Assembly (NCBI RefSeq): GCF_002813915.1
Contig: NZ_CP019335.1
Coordinates: forward strand, 2,525,777-2,589,776
Source of the DNA: Tenacibaculum sp. SZ-18
GTDB lineage: Bacteria > Bacteroidota > Bacteroidia > Flavobacteriales > Flavobacteriaceae
Direction: 5' to 3'
DNA length: 64,000 nucleotides
Part shown: positions 40,321-50,023 of the stretch, in pieces
How positions within the stretch are numbered: position 1 is the stretch's first letter
Layout: each line of letters begins with the position of its first letter
Notes under the pieces: generated by a model
What the model was told of the DNA's origin: nothing
What the model saw: the letters and a program-made list of their open reading frames with translations, nothing else
Database searches by the model: none
Translations under genes and position numbers: made by a program

Positions 40321-41841
40321 ATGAAAAAAATCAAATTATTATCAATATTCGTTTTAGGTTTATTAGTTTCTTGTCAAGATAACTTAGTAGATACAGATAT
40401 AGAACCTGTAAACCAAAATGAACCTACTTTAGCTGCATTACTTACCCCAACTGGTATGTTAGGCTATGCTAAAGGAATGTATATTCATACTACAGACCCT
40501 GCACGAAGTGTAAATTTTTGGTTTGTTTCTGGATATCATGAAACAATGGGAGACAACCTGACTATGCCTTGGGGTAACTTTGGAGGTCGTTGGGTTAACC
40601 AAACGTCTTCTATAGTAATGGATGACGGAAGTACGGTAACCCCTCCAGCAGGTGGAGCACAGCCAGGAGAAATTGCAGTAAGAAATACCCGAGCTGCTGG
40701 TTCTGACAACCCAACACAATATGAGTGGGCTGAATATTATGCTGTCAATAACCATGCAAATGTTATTTTAGATAATATTGATAACACCGCTGACTTAAGT
40801 GCTTCTCAAAAAGATGCATATAAAGCTTGGGCTTTGTGGTGGAAAGCATATTCATACTCAAGATTAGGTTTAATATATGAGGAAGGAATTATCAATGATG
40901 TTCCAGGCTCAACTAATAACGCTTTCGTAAACAGTGCTGCCTTAATTGCAGAATCTGAGAGAATATTAGATGTATTAACAACTACAATCAATGGTGTCTC
41001 TGATACAAGTGCATTCAATGGAATTTTGTCCGATGTTCAAATTGAAATTTCTGGAAATACTGTAGACATGGCTGCCCTTGTTAAAAACATAAATAGTTTA
41101 AGAGCTCGTAACTTAGTTTATAGTACTAAAGTTACAGATATGACTTCAGCAGATTGGAATAATGTAATAACTTGGTGTGGTAATGGAGTTAGTAACAATA
41201 ATGAAGCTTTCTCTATGACTTCTGAGGCTACTGTTCTAGATAATGGGTGGTTACCAGGTGTTGTGTCTGGTTTTTGGTACTTTCCAAGTCCACGTTTGAT
41301 TCAGGATATAAATCCTGGAGATAACCGTTTAGATGCATATTTTGACCCATTTGTATTTCCTAACCCACGAGGAAGAGGAATTCAGTATGGATGTAACTAT
41401 TTTTGGAAAGACCCTTCTCCTATAGTTTCAGGTACTGCTGGTGCTATAAAGTTATATTATGGAGCAACTCATGAAGAAAATGAATTATTATTAGCAGAAG
41501 CAAAAATTAAAACTGGAGATATTGATGGCGGTTTATCAAACCTTGATGCTGTTAGAGCATTACAAAACTCTGGTTTACCTGTAACTTCTGGAACAGGACT
41601 GACTGAGGCGGAAGCTTTGGAAGAAGTACGTAAAGAAAGAAGATTAGCTTTAATTTTTAGAGGTATCGCTTTCTATGATGCTCGACGTTATGGTATTGCA
41701 AGTGGATCTAGAACAGGCGCTCATGTATTAGACGCTGGGGGTGTTCTTAATACAAATGCAACAATCAATTATGGATATTTAGAATACTGGCCTGTACCAG
41801 CATTTGAGAGTGATTTTAACTCTCCTGGAGCCCAAAACTAA
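40321..41841 (+). CDS. SusD/RagB-type surface nutrient-binding lipoprotein
   Basis: The 506-residue lipoprotein has a type II signal peptide with Cys18 (LGLLVSC). TPR-like helices typical of SusD surround AWALWWKAYSYSRLGLIYEE, and the C-terminal family region includes ELLLAEAKIKTGDIDGGLSN, LEEVRKERRLALIFRGIAFY and DARRYG. It should cap the SusC barrel encoded 20 bp upstream and bind the ligand. The sequence around 325-350 (LIQDINPGDNRLDAYFDPFV) is in the variable ligand-facing part. A terminator follows, so susC-susD form one unit. Confidence 0.94.
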   Translation: MKKIKLLSIFVLGLLVSCQDNLVDTDIEPVNQNEPTLAALLTPTGMLGYAKGMYIHTTDPARSVNFWFVSGYHETMGDNLTMPWGNFGGRWVNQTSSIVMDDGSTVTPPAGGAQPGEIAVRNTRAAGSDNPTQYEWAEYYAVNNHANVILDNIDNTADLSASQKDAYKAWALWWKAYSYSRLGLIYEEGIINDVPGSTNNAFVNSAALIAESERILDVLTTTINGVSDTSAFNGILSDVQIEISGNTVDMAALVKNINSLRARNLVYSTKVTDMTSADWNNVITWCGNGVSNNNEAFSMTSEATVLDNGWLPGVVSGFWYFPSPRLIQDINPGDNRLDAYFDPFVFPNPRGRGIQYGCNYFWKDPSPIVSGTAGAIKLYYGATHEENELLLAEAKIKTGDIDGGLSNLDAVRALQNSGLPVTSGTGLTEAEALEEVRKERRLALIFRGIAFYDARRYGIASGSRTGAHVLDAGGVLNTNATINYGYLEYWPVPAFESDFNSPGAQN

Positions 41842-41855
41842 ATAATGAATTAATC

Positions 41856-41893
41856 AAGGAAGGGGTTGTGTAAAACAGCCCCTTTTCCTTTTT
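41856..41893 (+). terminator. Terminator after the first susD gene
   Basis: The sequence AAGGAAGGGGTTGT ... ACAGCCCCTTTTCCTT folds into an imperfect long stem around a GTAAA loop and is followed by T-rich DNA. Confidence 0.75.
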
Positions 41894-41918
41894 GTAACAT
41901 AAAACTTTCGGTTGATTA

Positions 41919-44900
41919 ATGAAAACAAAGCTTTTTTTTATAGCACTGTTCACTCTCATTTTTAGTACCTGTAAAAATAAACTCCCCCTAAAAAACCAAT
42001 CAAAACATAATTATCTATTTAAAAAATTAACACCAGAAACAACAGGTATTTCTTTTAAAAATGAAATAAAAGATAATGTTAAAAACAACATTATTAACTA
42101 TATATATTATTACAATGGCGCTGGTGTAAGCGTGGGTGATTTTAACAACGACAACTTACCCGATCTCTTTTTTGTTTCTAATAAAGGAGAAAATAAACTT
42201 TATCTAAACAAAGGGAATCTCAAATTTGAAGATATTACAAAAGATGCTGGAATTAAAGGCAAAGCAGACTGGCAAACTGGGGCAACAATAATAGATATAA
42301 ACAACGATGGATATTTAGATATTTATATTTGTGCTGTATCTGGTCTTTTAGACTATAAAGGTCACAACGAATTATATATCAATAATGGCAACAACACATT
42401 TACCGAAAGTTCTAAAGAGTACAATTTAGATTACGTAGGATACTCTACACAAGCGTACTTTTTTGATTATGACAAAGACAATGATTTAGATGTATACATC
42501 GTAAATCATGCAGTTCACACAAAAACATCTCACGGACCAGCATTGTTAAGAGAAAAAAGAACTGGCTTAACTGGAGATGTACTATTAAAAAACACAGACA
42601 ACAAATTTACAGACTATAGTGAAGAAGCAAAAATATTTGGCGGTGCAAATGGATACGGATTGAGTGCTTCTATAGCTGATTTTAATAATGATGGATGGGA
42701 CGACATATATGTATGTAACGATTTCCACGAAGATGATTATTATTACTTAAACAACCAAGATGGAACTTTCACTGAATCATTAGCTGATAAATTTTCAATG
42801 ATCAGTAGGTTTTCAATGGGAAGTGATGCTGCTGATATTAATGGAGACGGATTTCAAGACTTAATAACTCTTGATATGCTTCCGAAAGATGAAAGAGCAG
42901 TTAAAGAATCAGAAGGTGACGACACTATGCTCAATGTACAACTTCGTTTACAAAAACTTGGATATAAAGATCAATATGCAAGAAATATGCTTCAGATTAA
43001 TAATTCTGGAAACTTCTTTAATGAAGAAGCACTTTACAACGGTATCGATGCTACAGACTGGAGCTGGAGTCCACTTATTGCAGACTATAATAATGATGGA
43101 CATCAAGATTTATTCGTGGCCAACGGGATTTTAAGACGACCAAATGATTTAGATTTCAGAATGTACGTTGCTAGTACATATAAATATCGAGATAAAAATC
43201 AATCTAAGGATGAATGGCTTTTAAATTCTTTACAGGAGATGCCGAAAGGCGATATACCTAACCAAATTTTCAAGGGAAACTCCTCTAAATTTGAAAATAA
43301 GAACAATGATTGGATTGAAGATGTTCCAAGCATATCAAATGGAGCAACTTACGCTGATTTGGATTTAGATGGAGACTTAGATTTAATTGTTAACAATATG
43401 AATGATTTTTCTCGCATCTATGAAAATACAACAACGAACAAAAACTTTATAAAGTTAAATTTTAACTACACAGAAGGAAACCCAAATGGAATCGGAACAA
43501 AAGCAATTGTTTATACAAAAGAAAAATCTCAATTAAAACAGCTTTTCAATTCAAGAGGATTTATATCTTCAGTAAGTAATAATCTGCATTACGGAATTGA
43601 TACTATTTCTAAAATTGATTCAATACAAGTAATTTGGCCGAATAATAAAATCCAAGTAACTAAAAATATTGAAGTAAACAAACTAAACACGATCACCTAC
43701 AACAACAAAAAATCTAAAAAATGGCAATTAAGAAGTCAAGTAACGAATAATATTTTTAAAAAATCTAATATCATAGAATTCAAACACGAGGAAGATAAAT
43801 ATAATGACTTCTATGTTGAAAGACTTATACCATATAAAGTTTCAACTTCTGGACCAACTATTACAACCGGAGACATCGATAATAATGGTTTTGATGATTT
43901 ATTTATAGGTAATTCCTGCGGGAATCCAGCAAAGCTATACCTCAATGACGGCATTAAACTGACAGCTTTTAAGTCAGAAATTATAGAAAATGACGCATTC
44001 TTCGAAGATACTGCTTCTACTTTTTTTGATGCTGACAATGATGGGGATTTAGATCTTTACGTAGGAAGTGGAATTAATGAACGTAGGAATTGGAAATATG
44101 AATTAGACCGTTTGTATATAAATAAGAATGGAAACTTCGTGCGTTCGAATTCAATCCCAGAAAACAGAAATATTGCTTCCGTTGTTAAAGCTTATGACTA
44201 CGATAATGATGGGGACATGGACTTATTTGTAGGTAATCGATCCAATCCTAACGACTTTGGACAATCTGTTAATTCCTATATATTAGTTAATGATGGCAAT
44301 GGTAACTTCACTATTGATAAAAAATTCAATTTGGTATCACATGTAACTGACGCTACCTGGACAGACCTAAACAATGACAGCAAGAAAGACCTCGTTGTCA
44401 CGACAGAATGGGACTGTCCTAAAATTTACATCAATAATAATGGAAATTTGAATCTAACCATGGCATTTCCAAGTTTAATGGGACTGTGGCAGACAGTGAC
44501 AACCTTTGATATTGATAAAGACGGAGACAAAGATATTCTACTCGGTAACTGGGGAACTAATACTAAATTCAGAGCATCTGAAACGGCTCCTTTAAATATG
44601 TATCACTCGGACTTTGACAGCAATGGTAAAAAAGAAACTGTTATAGCTTATAATATTAATGGAAAATATTACCCGATGTATTCTAAAGATGAACTCGCAT
44701 CTCAAATGAACATAATTAAAAAGCGATTTGTAAAATATGAAGATTATGCAACAAAAACGATTGAACAAGTTCTTACACCAAAAGAAATAAAAAAGGCTAC
44801 TAAATACTATATTAATAATCTAAACTCTGGGTACATTGAAAATGACAACGGTACATATAGTAATTTTGTTTCACTACCAAAATTATTTCAGCTTTCACCT

Positions 44901-45173
44901 ATAAATTCTTTCTGTAAAATATCGATTGATAATGTATCTAATTTATTGATTTTCGGTAACAATAAATCTGTAAACACGTATCACGGAGGATACGAAAGCA
45001 ATAAAGGAATATTATTAAGAAGTTTGAAAGATTATTCAAATAGTGCTAATTTTGGAATAAAACCAATAGAACAAGAAGTAAGAAATTCCACAATAATTAA
45101 TTTTAAAAACAAAAAAACACTTATTATAGCTCCAAATAACGAGTCTATTCAATCATATACAATTAATGAGTAA
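41919..45173 (+). CDS. FG-GAP/VCBS-repeat lipoprotein with ASPIC/UnbV domain
   Basis: The 1084-residue protein has a lipoprotein signal (LIFSTC, Cys18). It then carries about a dozen FG-GAP/VCBS-type units with calcium-loop patterns such as DFNNDNLPD (74-82), DINNDGYLD (126-134), DFNNDGWDD (254-262), DINGDGFQD (306-314), DLDLDGDLD (480-488) and DADNDGDLD (704-712), consistent with integrin-like beta-propellers. An ASPIC/UnbV domain (about 510-597, with NPNGIGTKAIVYT, FNSRGFISSVSN and IQVIWPN) lies in the middle. Proteins of this CRTAC1-like architecture are surface-exposed and often accompany SusC/SusD genes in Bacteroidota, but their role is unsettled. Its last 8 bp overlap the haloperoxidase-type gene, so the two products are probably made together. 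Confidence 0.9.
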   Translation: MKTKLFFIALFTLIFSTCKNKLPLKNQSKHNYLFKKLTPETTGISFKNEIKDNVKNNIINYIYYYNGAGVSVGDFNNDNLPDLFFVSNKGENKLYLNKGNLKFEDITKDAGIKGKADWQTGATIIDINNDGYLDIYICAVSGLLDYKGHNELYINNGNNTFTESSKEYNLDYVGYSTQAYFFDYDKDNDLDVYIVNHAVHTKTSHGPALLREKRTGLTGDVLLKNTDNKFTDYSEEAKIFGGANGYGLSASIADFNNDGWDDIYVCNDFHEDDYYYLNNQDGTFTESLADKFSMISRFSMGSDAADINGDGFQDLITLDMLPKDERAVKESEGDDTMLNVQLRLQKLGYKDQYARNMLQINNSGNFFNEEALYNGIDATDWSWSPLIADYNNDGHQDLFVANGILRRPNDLDFRMYVASTYKYRDKNQSKDEWLLNSLQEMPKGDIPNQIFKGNSSKFENKNNDWIEDVPSISNGATYADLDLDGDLDLIVNNMNDFSRIYENTTTNKNFIKLNFNYTEGNPNGIGTKAIVYTKEKSQLKQLFNSRGFISSVSNNLHYGIDTISKIDSIQVIWPNNKIQVTKNIEVNKLNTITYNNKKSKKWQLRSQVTNNIFKKSNIIEFKHEEDKYNDFYVERLIPYKVSTSGPTITTGDIDNNGFDDLFIGNSCGNPAKLYLNDGIKLTAFKSEIIENDAFFEDTASTFFDADNDGDLDLYVGSGINERRNWKYELDRLYINKNGNFVRSNSIPENRNIASVVKAYDYDNDGDMDLFVGNRSNPNDFGQSVNSYILVNDGNGNFTIDKKFNLVSHVTDATWTDLNNDSKKDLVVTTEWDCPKIYINNNGNLNLTMAFPSLMGLWQTVTTFDIDKDGDKDILLGNWGTNTKFRASETAPLNMYHSDFDSNGKKETVIAYNINGKYYPMYSKDELASQMNIIKKRFVKYEDYATKTIEQVLTPKEIKKATKYYINNLNSGYIENDNGTYSNFVSLPKLFQLSPINSFCKISIDNVSNLLIFGNNKSVNTYHGGYESNKGILLRSLKDYSNSANFGIKPIEQEVRNSTIINFKNKKTLIIAPNNESIQSYTINE

Positions 45174-46521
45174 TAATTTGCACATATACAAAGGTTTGAT
45201 CTCTTTATTATTGATAATAGTAACTTTTTCTTGCTGTAAAAAACAAGAAAAAGAAATAATAATTAACGCTGATGATTATCATTCTGTTGTAGATCGTATG
45301 ACTCAAATAATGATTCATGATGTTTTTTCTCCACCTGTAGCTAGTCGAATTTATGCCTATCCCAATATTGCTGCATATGAAGCTTTGAATTATAACAACT
45401 CCAATTACAAAACCTTATCAAAACAATTGAATTCTTTAAAACTACAACCCTATGTTGGTAACAATAAAGTAAATTCAAAACTATCTTCATTGATAGCTTA
45501 TATGGATGTTGCTAAGGAGATGATTTTTTCTAAAGAGAAACTTATTAAGTACAGAGATAGTCTTTATAAAAGTTGGGGAAATATTAATTCTAGTTCTTTC
45601 AACAGTTCAAAAGAACAGGGAATTCATTATTCTAGACAGATTATAGACTGGATGAATAAGGATAACTACGCTCAAACGCGTACTATGCCAGAGCATAATA
45701 TTCTTTCCGATGATCCATCTCAATGGAAACCTACTCCCCCATCTTACATGGACGCCATAGAACCTCATTGGAATAAAATCAGACCTTTTACTCTTGACTC
45801 AGCATCACAATTCAAACCTAAAGCTCCACCGAAATTTTCATTAGTAAAGAATAGTGAGTTTTACAAAGAATTAGTGGAGGTGTACAATGTAATCAAAAAC
45901 ATAGATAATAAAGGCAACAACTCTGAGGAAATAGCTATTGCAAGATTTTGGGATTGTAACCCATATGTTTCAGTAACTCGTGGTCATTTCATGTTCGCAT
46001 CAAAAAAAATTACACCGGGTGCACACTGGATAGGAATTTGTAAAATTGCTTGTAAACAAGCCAAATCAGATTTTCACAAAACTGTTTTTGCTTACACCAA
46101 AACTTCAATTTCTATCACAGATGCTTTTATAAGCTGTTGGGATGAAAAGTATAGAAGTAATTTGGTTCGCCCTGAAACTTTAATTAACAATTATTTGGAT
46201 GAAAGTTGGGAGCCTATCCTACAAACCCCTCCGTTTCCCGAATATACAAGTGGACATTCGGTTGTTTCAGGGGCTGCATCAGAAACACTAACTAGTATTT
46301 TCGGAGATAATCTCTCATTTGAAGATACAACAGAAGTACCTTACGGCCTCCCAGTAAGAAAATTTAAATCATTTCGTAAGGCAGCACAAGAGGCTGCTAT
46401 AAGTAGACTGTACGGTGGGATCCATTACAGATCCGCCATAGAACTAGGCTTGACTCAAGGACAAAAGGTGTTTAAAAATCACAATGAGTCAATTAGTTAC
46501 ATAAAATATAATTCAAAATAG
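45166..46521 (+). CDS. Vanadium-dependent haloperoxidase/PAP2-family lipoprotein
   Basis: The 451-residue protein has the complete vanadate/phosphate-binding set of the haloperoxidase-acid phosphatase superfamily: KX6RP at Lys328-Arg335, the SGH triad at 362-364 in PEYTSGHS, and SRLYGGIHY with Arg414 and His420. These residues coordinate vanadate in haloperoxidases or phosphate in PAP2 phosphatases. Which activity applies is not decidable here. The N-terminus (LLLIIVTFSCC) looks like a lipoprotein signal with Cys23 or Cys24, so the enzyme is probably envelope-bound. It overlaps the FG-GAP/ASPIC gene by 8 bp and lies between two susC/susD pairs. The usual Asp after the final HYRS is replaced by Ala. 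Confidence 0.88.
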   Translation: MSNNLHIYKGLISLLLIIVTFSCCKKQEKEIIINADDYHSVVDRMTQIMIHDVFSPPVASRIYAYPNIAAYEALNYNNSNYKTLSKQLNSLKLQPYVGNNKVNSKLSSLIAYMDVAKEMIFSKEKLIKYRDSLYKSWGNINSSSFNSSKEQGIHYSRQIIDWMNKDNYAQTRTMPEHNILSDDPSQWKPTPPSYMDAIEPHWNKIRPFTLDSASQFKPKAPPKFSLVKNSEFYKELVEVYNVIKNIDNKGNNSEEIAIARFWDCNPYVSVTRGHFMFASKKITPGAHWIGICKIACKQAKSDFHKTVFAYTKTSISITDAFISCWDEKYRSNLVRPETLINNYLDESWEPILQTPPFPEYTSGHSVVSGAASETLTSIFGDNLSFEDTTEVPYGLPVRKFKSFRKAAQEAAISRLYGGIHYRSAIELGLTQGQKVFKNHNESISYIKYNSK

Positions 46522-46621
46522 AAACAATTTAATGAATAAACATTTTTCTTAATTATTCGTTAAAAGAAAACTCTAAGAGCTATTTATTAAACAATCCTAC
46601 GTTGTTTTTTCTGTTAAAAAA

Positions 46622-46652
46622 TTGTTTATTTAAGATAAAATTAAGACTTTAG
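46622..46652 (+). promoter_or_regulatory. Promoter-like block of the second susC gene
   Basis: TTG at 46622 is followed after 20 nt by GACTTTAG at 46645-46652 inside TTAAGACTTTAGCAA, then ATTAATTCAAA at 46659. The layout matches the first susC promoter at 37067-37113 almost base for base. Confidence 0.5.
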
Positions 46653-46679
46653 CAATTGATTAATTCAAACAATTATACA

Positions 46680-49600
46680 ATGAAAACAAAGTTTAATGGA
46701 ATTTTAACGCTTTTGTTAGCGTTGGTTGTGCAAATATCCTTTGCACAAGAGAGAACGATTTCAGGTACTGTTTCTGATGAATCAGGTCCTCTACCTGGGG
46801 TTAGTGTTTTAAAAAAAGGTACTACTTCCGGTACTGAAACTGATTTTGATGGTAACTACTCAATTAAAGCAAAGACAGGCGATGTATTAGTTTTTAGCTT
46901 TGTGGGTATGAAAACTGCAGAAAGAGTAGTAGGTTCATCTAACAACATCAGTGTAACTTTAGAAACTGACAACTTACTAGAAGAGGTAATCGTAGTTGGT
47001 TATGGTACTGCTACTAAGCAATCATATGCTGGTACGGCTGCAACAGTAGCTACTGAAAACCTTGAGGCTAAGTCTTTCTCTAACGTTTCTCAGGCGTTAA
47101 CAGGTGAGGTTGCTGGGGTAACTGTAATTAATACTTCTGGACAGCCTGGTACAATTGGTACTGTTCGTGTACGTGGTTATGGTTCACCAAATGGTAACAG
47201 AGCTCCTCTCTACGTGATTGATGGTATTCCTTTTGCTGGAACGTTTGACCTTAACTCGGTTAACCCTGCAGATATCAAAAGTACAACTGTATTAAAAGAT
47301 GCAACTGCAACTGCAATTTATGGATCTAGAGGTGCAAATGGTGTAATTTTAATTACTACTAAAACAGGTACTTCTTCTGAGAGATCTTATATAGAAGCTG
47401 ACGTTAAGTCTGGTGTAAACGTACAAATCATACCTAGATATGATGTGATGAGAAGTCCAGAGCAATACATAGGTTTAGTATGGGAAGGTCTATATAATAG
47501 AGGTGTTGTTACTGGCAACGCTGACCCAGTAGCTTTTGCTAATTCTACATTTCTTGGAGATAATGGAATCGGAGCTGGCTACAATATGTGGAATGCAACC
47601 GGTGGTGATCTTATTGATCCTGTAACTAGAACTGTTAGATCAGGTGTACAAAGGTTATTCACCCCTGAAAGATACGCTGATTATGCTTTCGGTGAAGGAA
47701 TTAGAACTGAAGCTAATTTACGTATGGGTGGTGGTTCTGCAAAATCTAAGTATTTTGTTTCAATGGGATATTTAGACGACAGTGGATATTCAGTAAATTC
47801 TGACTTTAAAAGATATACTACAAGATTAAACTTAACATCTGACGTTAAAGATTGGTTAAAGTTACAATCAAACATCGGATATGCTTTAGCTCAAAGTACA
47901 AACAACGGACAAACTAACGGGTCTGAAAACGTATTTGAATTTGCCGATAAAATGGCTCCAATTTATCCAGTATTCGCTAGATTTCCAAATACTGGGGATT
48001 TGATTCCTGACCCAATATATGGAGGTGCTCAATATGATTATGGATCTCCTACTGGATCAACTAACGGATTTACAAGAAATAGACCTAATGCTAACTTATT
48101 AAATCCAATTGGATCTGCAATCCTTGATTTTGTTGGTGGAGAAACACACTCTATTAACGGTAATTTCAGCGCAGATTTTAAATTAAGTGATGAGTTGACA
48201 TTGGAAACTAAATTTGGTGGACAATATTCTTATCAAGAATTTATAAATGCAGGTAATCATGTTTATGGTACAGCTGCAACAAATAATGGTACTCTAAATT
48301 TAACAAACACTACAAGATGGTCTCAGACTTTTTTACAACTTTTACGTTATAAAACATCCTTTGGCGACCATTCACTTGAAGTATTGGCTGCTCACGAAAC
48401 TTTTGAGAGAAGATTTGAAAGAGACTTCGATAATAAACAATTCGTTGTAGTGCCAGGTTTGTATAATTTAGATAATTATTTAGAGGTTCAATCACCTTCT
48501 ACAGGTTATGCTGATGGTTCTGGTATTGAGTCTTATTTCGGTCAAGCTAATTATAATTTTAAGAATAAGTACTATCTAACTGCCTCACTAAGAACGGATG
48601 GTTCTTCACGTTTTGTTAACGATAAATGGGGTACTTTTGGTTCGGTTGGAGCAGCATGGGTTGTAAGTGAAGAGGATTTCATGCAAGACAATCTGATTTC
48701 TTATCTTAAAGCAAAGGCATCTTGGGGTGTAACTGGTGATCAAGATGGTGTATCTACAGCATCAGGTTTTGATATTTATAATGCTAATTTAGTTGGGTCT
48801 GACCTAGCAATTGATTTAGCCAGACCAGGAAATCCTGAGCTAACTTGGGAGACATCAAGACAATGGCAAGCTGGTATTGAAATGAGTTTAGGTAATTATA
48901 TAGATGCCAATTTTGATTACTACCGAAAAAACACGGATAATTTATTCTTTAATCAAAGAACAGGTCCTTCATCTGGTATATCTTCTATTTTAGTAAATGA
49001 CGGAGAAGTTTTAAACGCAGGTTTTGAATTTGATGTTACAGCTCATTTAATTAATAAGGAAAATTTTAAATTAGACTTAGCATTAAACGGAGAGGTTTTA
49101 AACAATGAAATGATTTTAATGCCAATTGATCCGTCAACTGGATTACCTAAAGTAATCGATTCTAATTCAAGTGGAGATGGTGCTTATGCGTTTGCTAAGG
49201 GTCGTTCAATTTTTGATTTCTGGATGCCTGAATGGGCAGGGGTAGACCCATCTGATGGTTCACCAATGTGGTATCAATACTACGATGATCTAAATGGAAA
49301 TAACCAATTAGATGCAGACGAGCCTTCTTCTTATGACACAGGGACTCAATGGTTTGTTCAAGATAGTACAGATGATACGAACACTGAAAGTGTTAACACC
49401 ACTGGATCTCTATTTGAATATCGCCAATTGGTTCCAAATGCAAATATTAAAAAAGTAGTAACAAAAAATTACGCTACGGCTACCAATAAATTTATTGATA
49501 AAGAATTTATTCCTGATGTAAGGGGTGCATTCAGATTATCAGGTAAAATAGGTGCTTTTGACTTTGCAACACAATTTACCTATAGTTTAGGAGGTTATGC

Positions 49601-50003
49601 ATATGATGGGCAATATGCAGAGTTAATGAGCGACCGTTTTGGAGCAGCAGGTAATAATTATCACACTGACATATTAAATAGATGGCAACAACCAGGAGAT
49701 ATAACTGATGTTCCATTATTATCAGATAACGCTGTAGTAAATGCTACAAGACTTTCTACAAGGTTTGTTACAAGTACTGACTTTATCGCTTTAAATAACG
49801 CTAGAATTGGATATACAGTTCCTAGCAATTTCATGGAAAACTCTGGAATTGATGGTATTAACCTTTGGGTTTCGGGAGATAATTTGTTTATCAACACAGC
49901 AAGAGCGGGATTCAACCCTTCTATTAGGGAAGCAGGTAATTCTGGTAGACGAATCTACGCCCCTGCTACGACAATCACAATGGGAGTAAGAGTTAAATTT
50001 TAA
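46680..50003 (+). CDS. Second SusC/RagA-type TonB-dependent transporter
   Basis: This is a 1107-residue protein from the ATG at 46680. An in-frame TTG at 46656 lies within the promoter-like block and would spoil the signal peptide. It has a signal peptide ending VQISFAQ, a carboxypeptidase-regulatory-like domain (SGTVSDESGPLPGVSV, TDFDGNYSIKAKTGD), a plug (about 113-235, with EEVIVVGYG, LTGEVAGVTVINTSGQPGT, PLYVIDGIPF, YGSRGANGVILITTK) and a barrel ending MGVRVKF. The first 100 residues are closely similar to the SusC at 37124, while the barrel is much more divergent, suggesting duplication with new substrate range. It is paired with the SusD gene 20 bp downstream. Confidence 0.96.
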   Translation: MKTKFNGILTLLLALVVQISFAQERTISGTVSDESGPLPGVSVLKKGTTSGTETDFDGNYSIKAKTGDVLVFSFVGMKTAERVVGSSNNISVTLETDNLLEEVIVVGYGTATKQSYAGTAATVATENLEAKSFSNVSQALTGEVAGVTVINTSGQPGTIGTVRVRGYGSPNGNRAPLYVIDGIPFAGTFDLNSVNPADIKSTTVLKDATATAIYGSRGANGVILITTKTGTSSERSYIEADVKSGVNVQIIPRYDVMRSPEQYIGLVWEGLYNRGVVTGNADPVAFANSTFLGDNGIGAGYNMWNATGGDLIDPVTRTVRSGVQRLFTPERYADYAFGEGIRTEANLRMGGGSAKSKYFVSMGYLDDSGYSVNSDFKRYTTRLNLTSDVKDWLKLQSNIGYALAQSTNNGQTNGSENVFEFADKMAPIYPVFARFPNTGDLIPDPIYGGAQYDYGSPTGSTNGFTRNRPNANLLNPIGSAILDFVGGETHSINGNFSADFKLSDELTLETKFGGQYSYQEFINAGNHVYGTAATNNGTLNLTNTTRWSQTFLQLLRYKTSFGDHSLEVLAAHETFERRFERDFDNKQFVVVPGLYNLDNYLEVQSPSTGYADGSGIESYFGQANYNFKNKYYLTASLRTDGSSRFVNDKWGTFGSVGAAWVVSEEDFMQDNLISYLKAKASWGVTGDQDGVSTASGFDIYNANLVGSDLAIDLARPGNPELTWETSRQWQAGIEMSLGNYIDANFDYYRKNTDNLFFNQRTGPSSGISSILVNDGEVLNAGFEFDVTAHLINKENFKLDLALNGEVLNNEMILMPIDPSTGLPKVIDSNSSGDGAYAFAKGRSIFDFWMPEWAGVDPSDGSPMWYQYYDDLNGNNQLDADEPSSYDTGTQWFVQDSTDDTNTESVNTTGSLFEYRQLVPNANIKKVVTKNYATATNKFIDKEFIPDVRGAFRLSGKIGAFDFATQFTYSLGGYAYDGQYAELMSDRFGAAGNNYHTDILNRWQQPGDITDVPLLSDNAVVNATRLSTRFVTSTDFIALNNARIGYTVPSNFMENSGIDGINLWVSGDNLFINTARAGFNPSIREAGNSGRRIYAPATTITMGVRVKF

Positions 50004-50023
50004 TTAAAAAAAACATTAAAATC

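Noticed and set aside
46656..46679. TTG start for the second SusC protein
   Set aside because: It overlaps the conserved promoter-like block. Starting at 46680 gives a signal peptide aligned with that of the other SusC.
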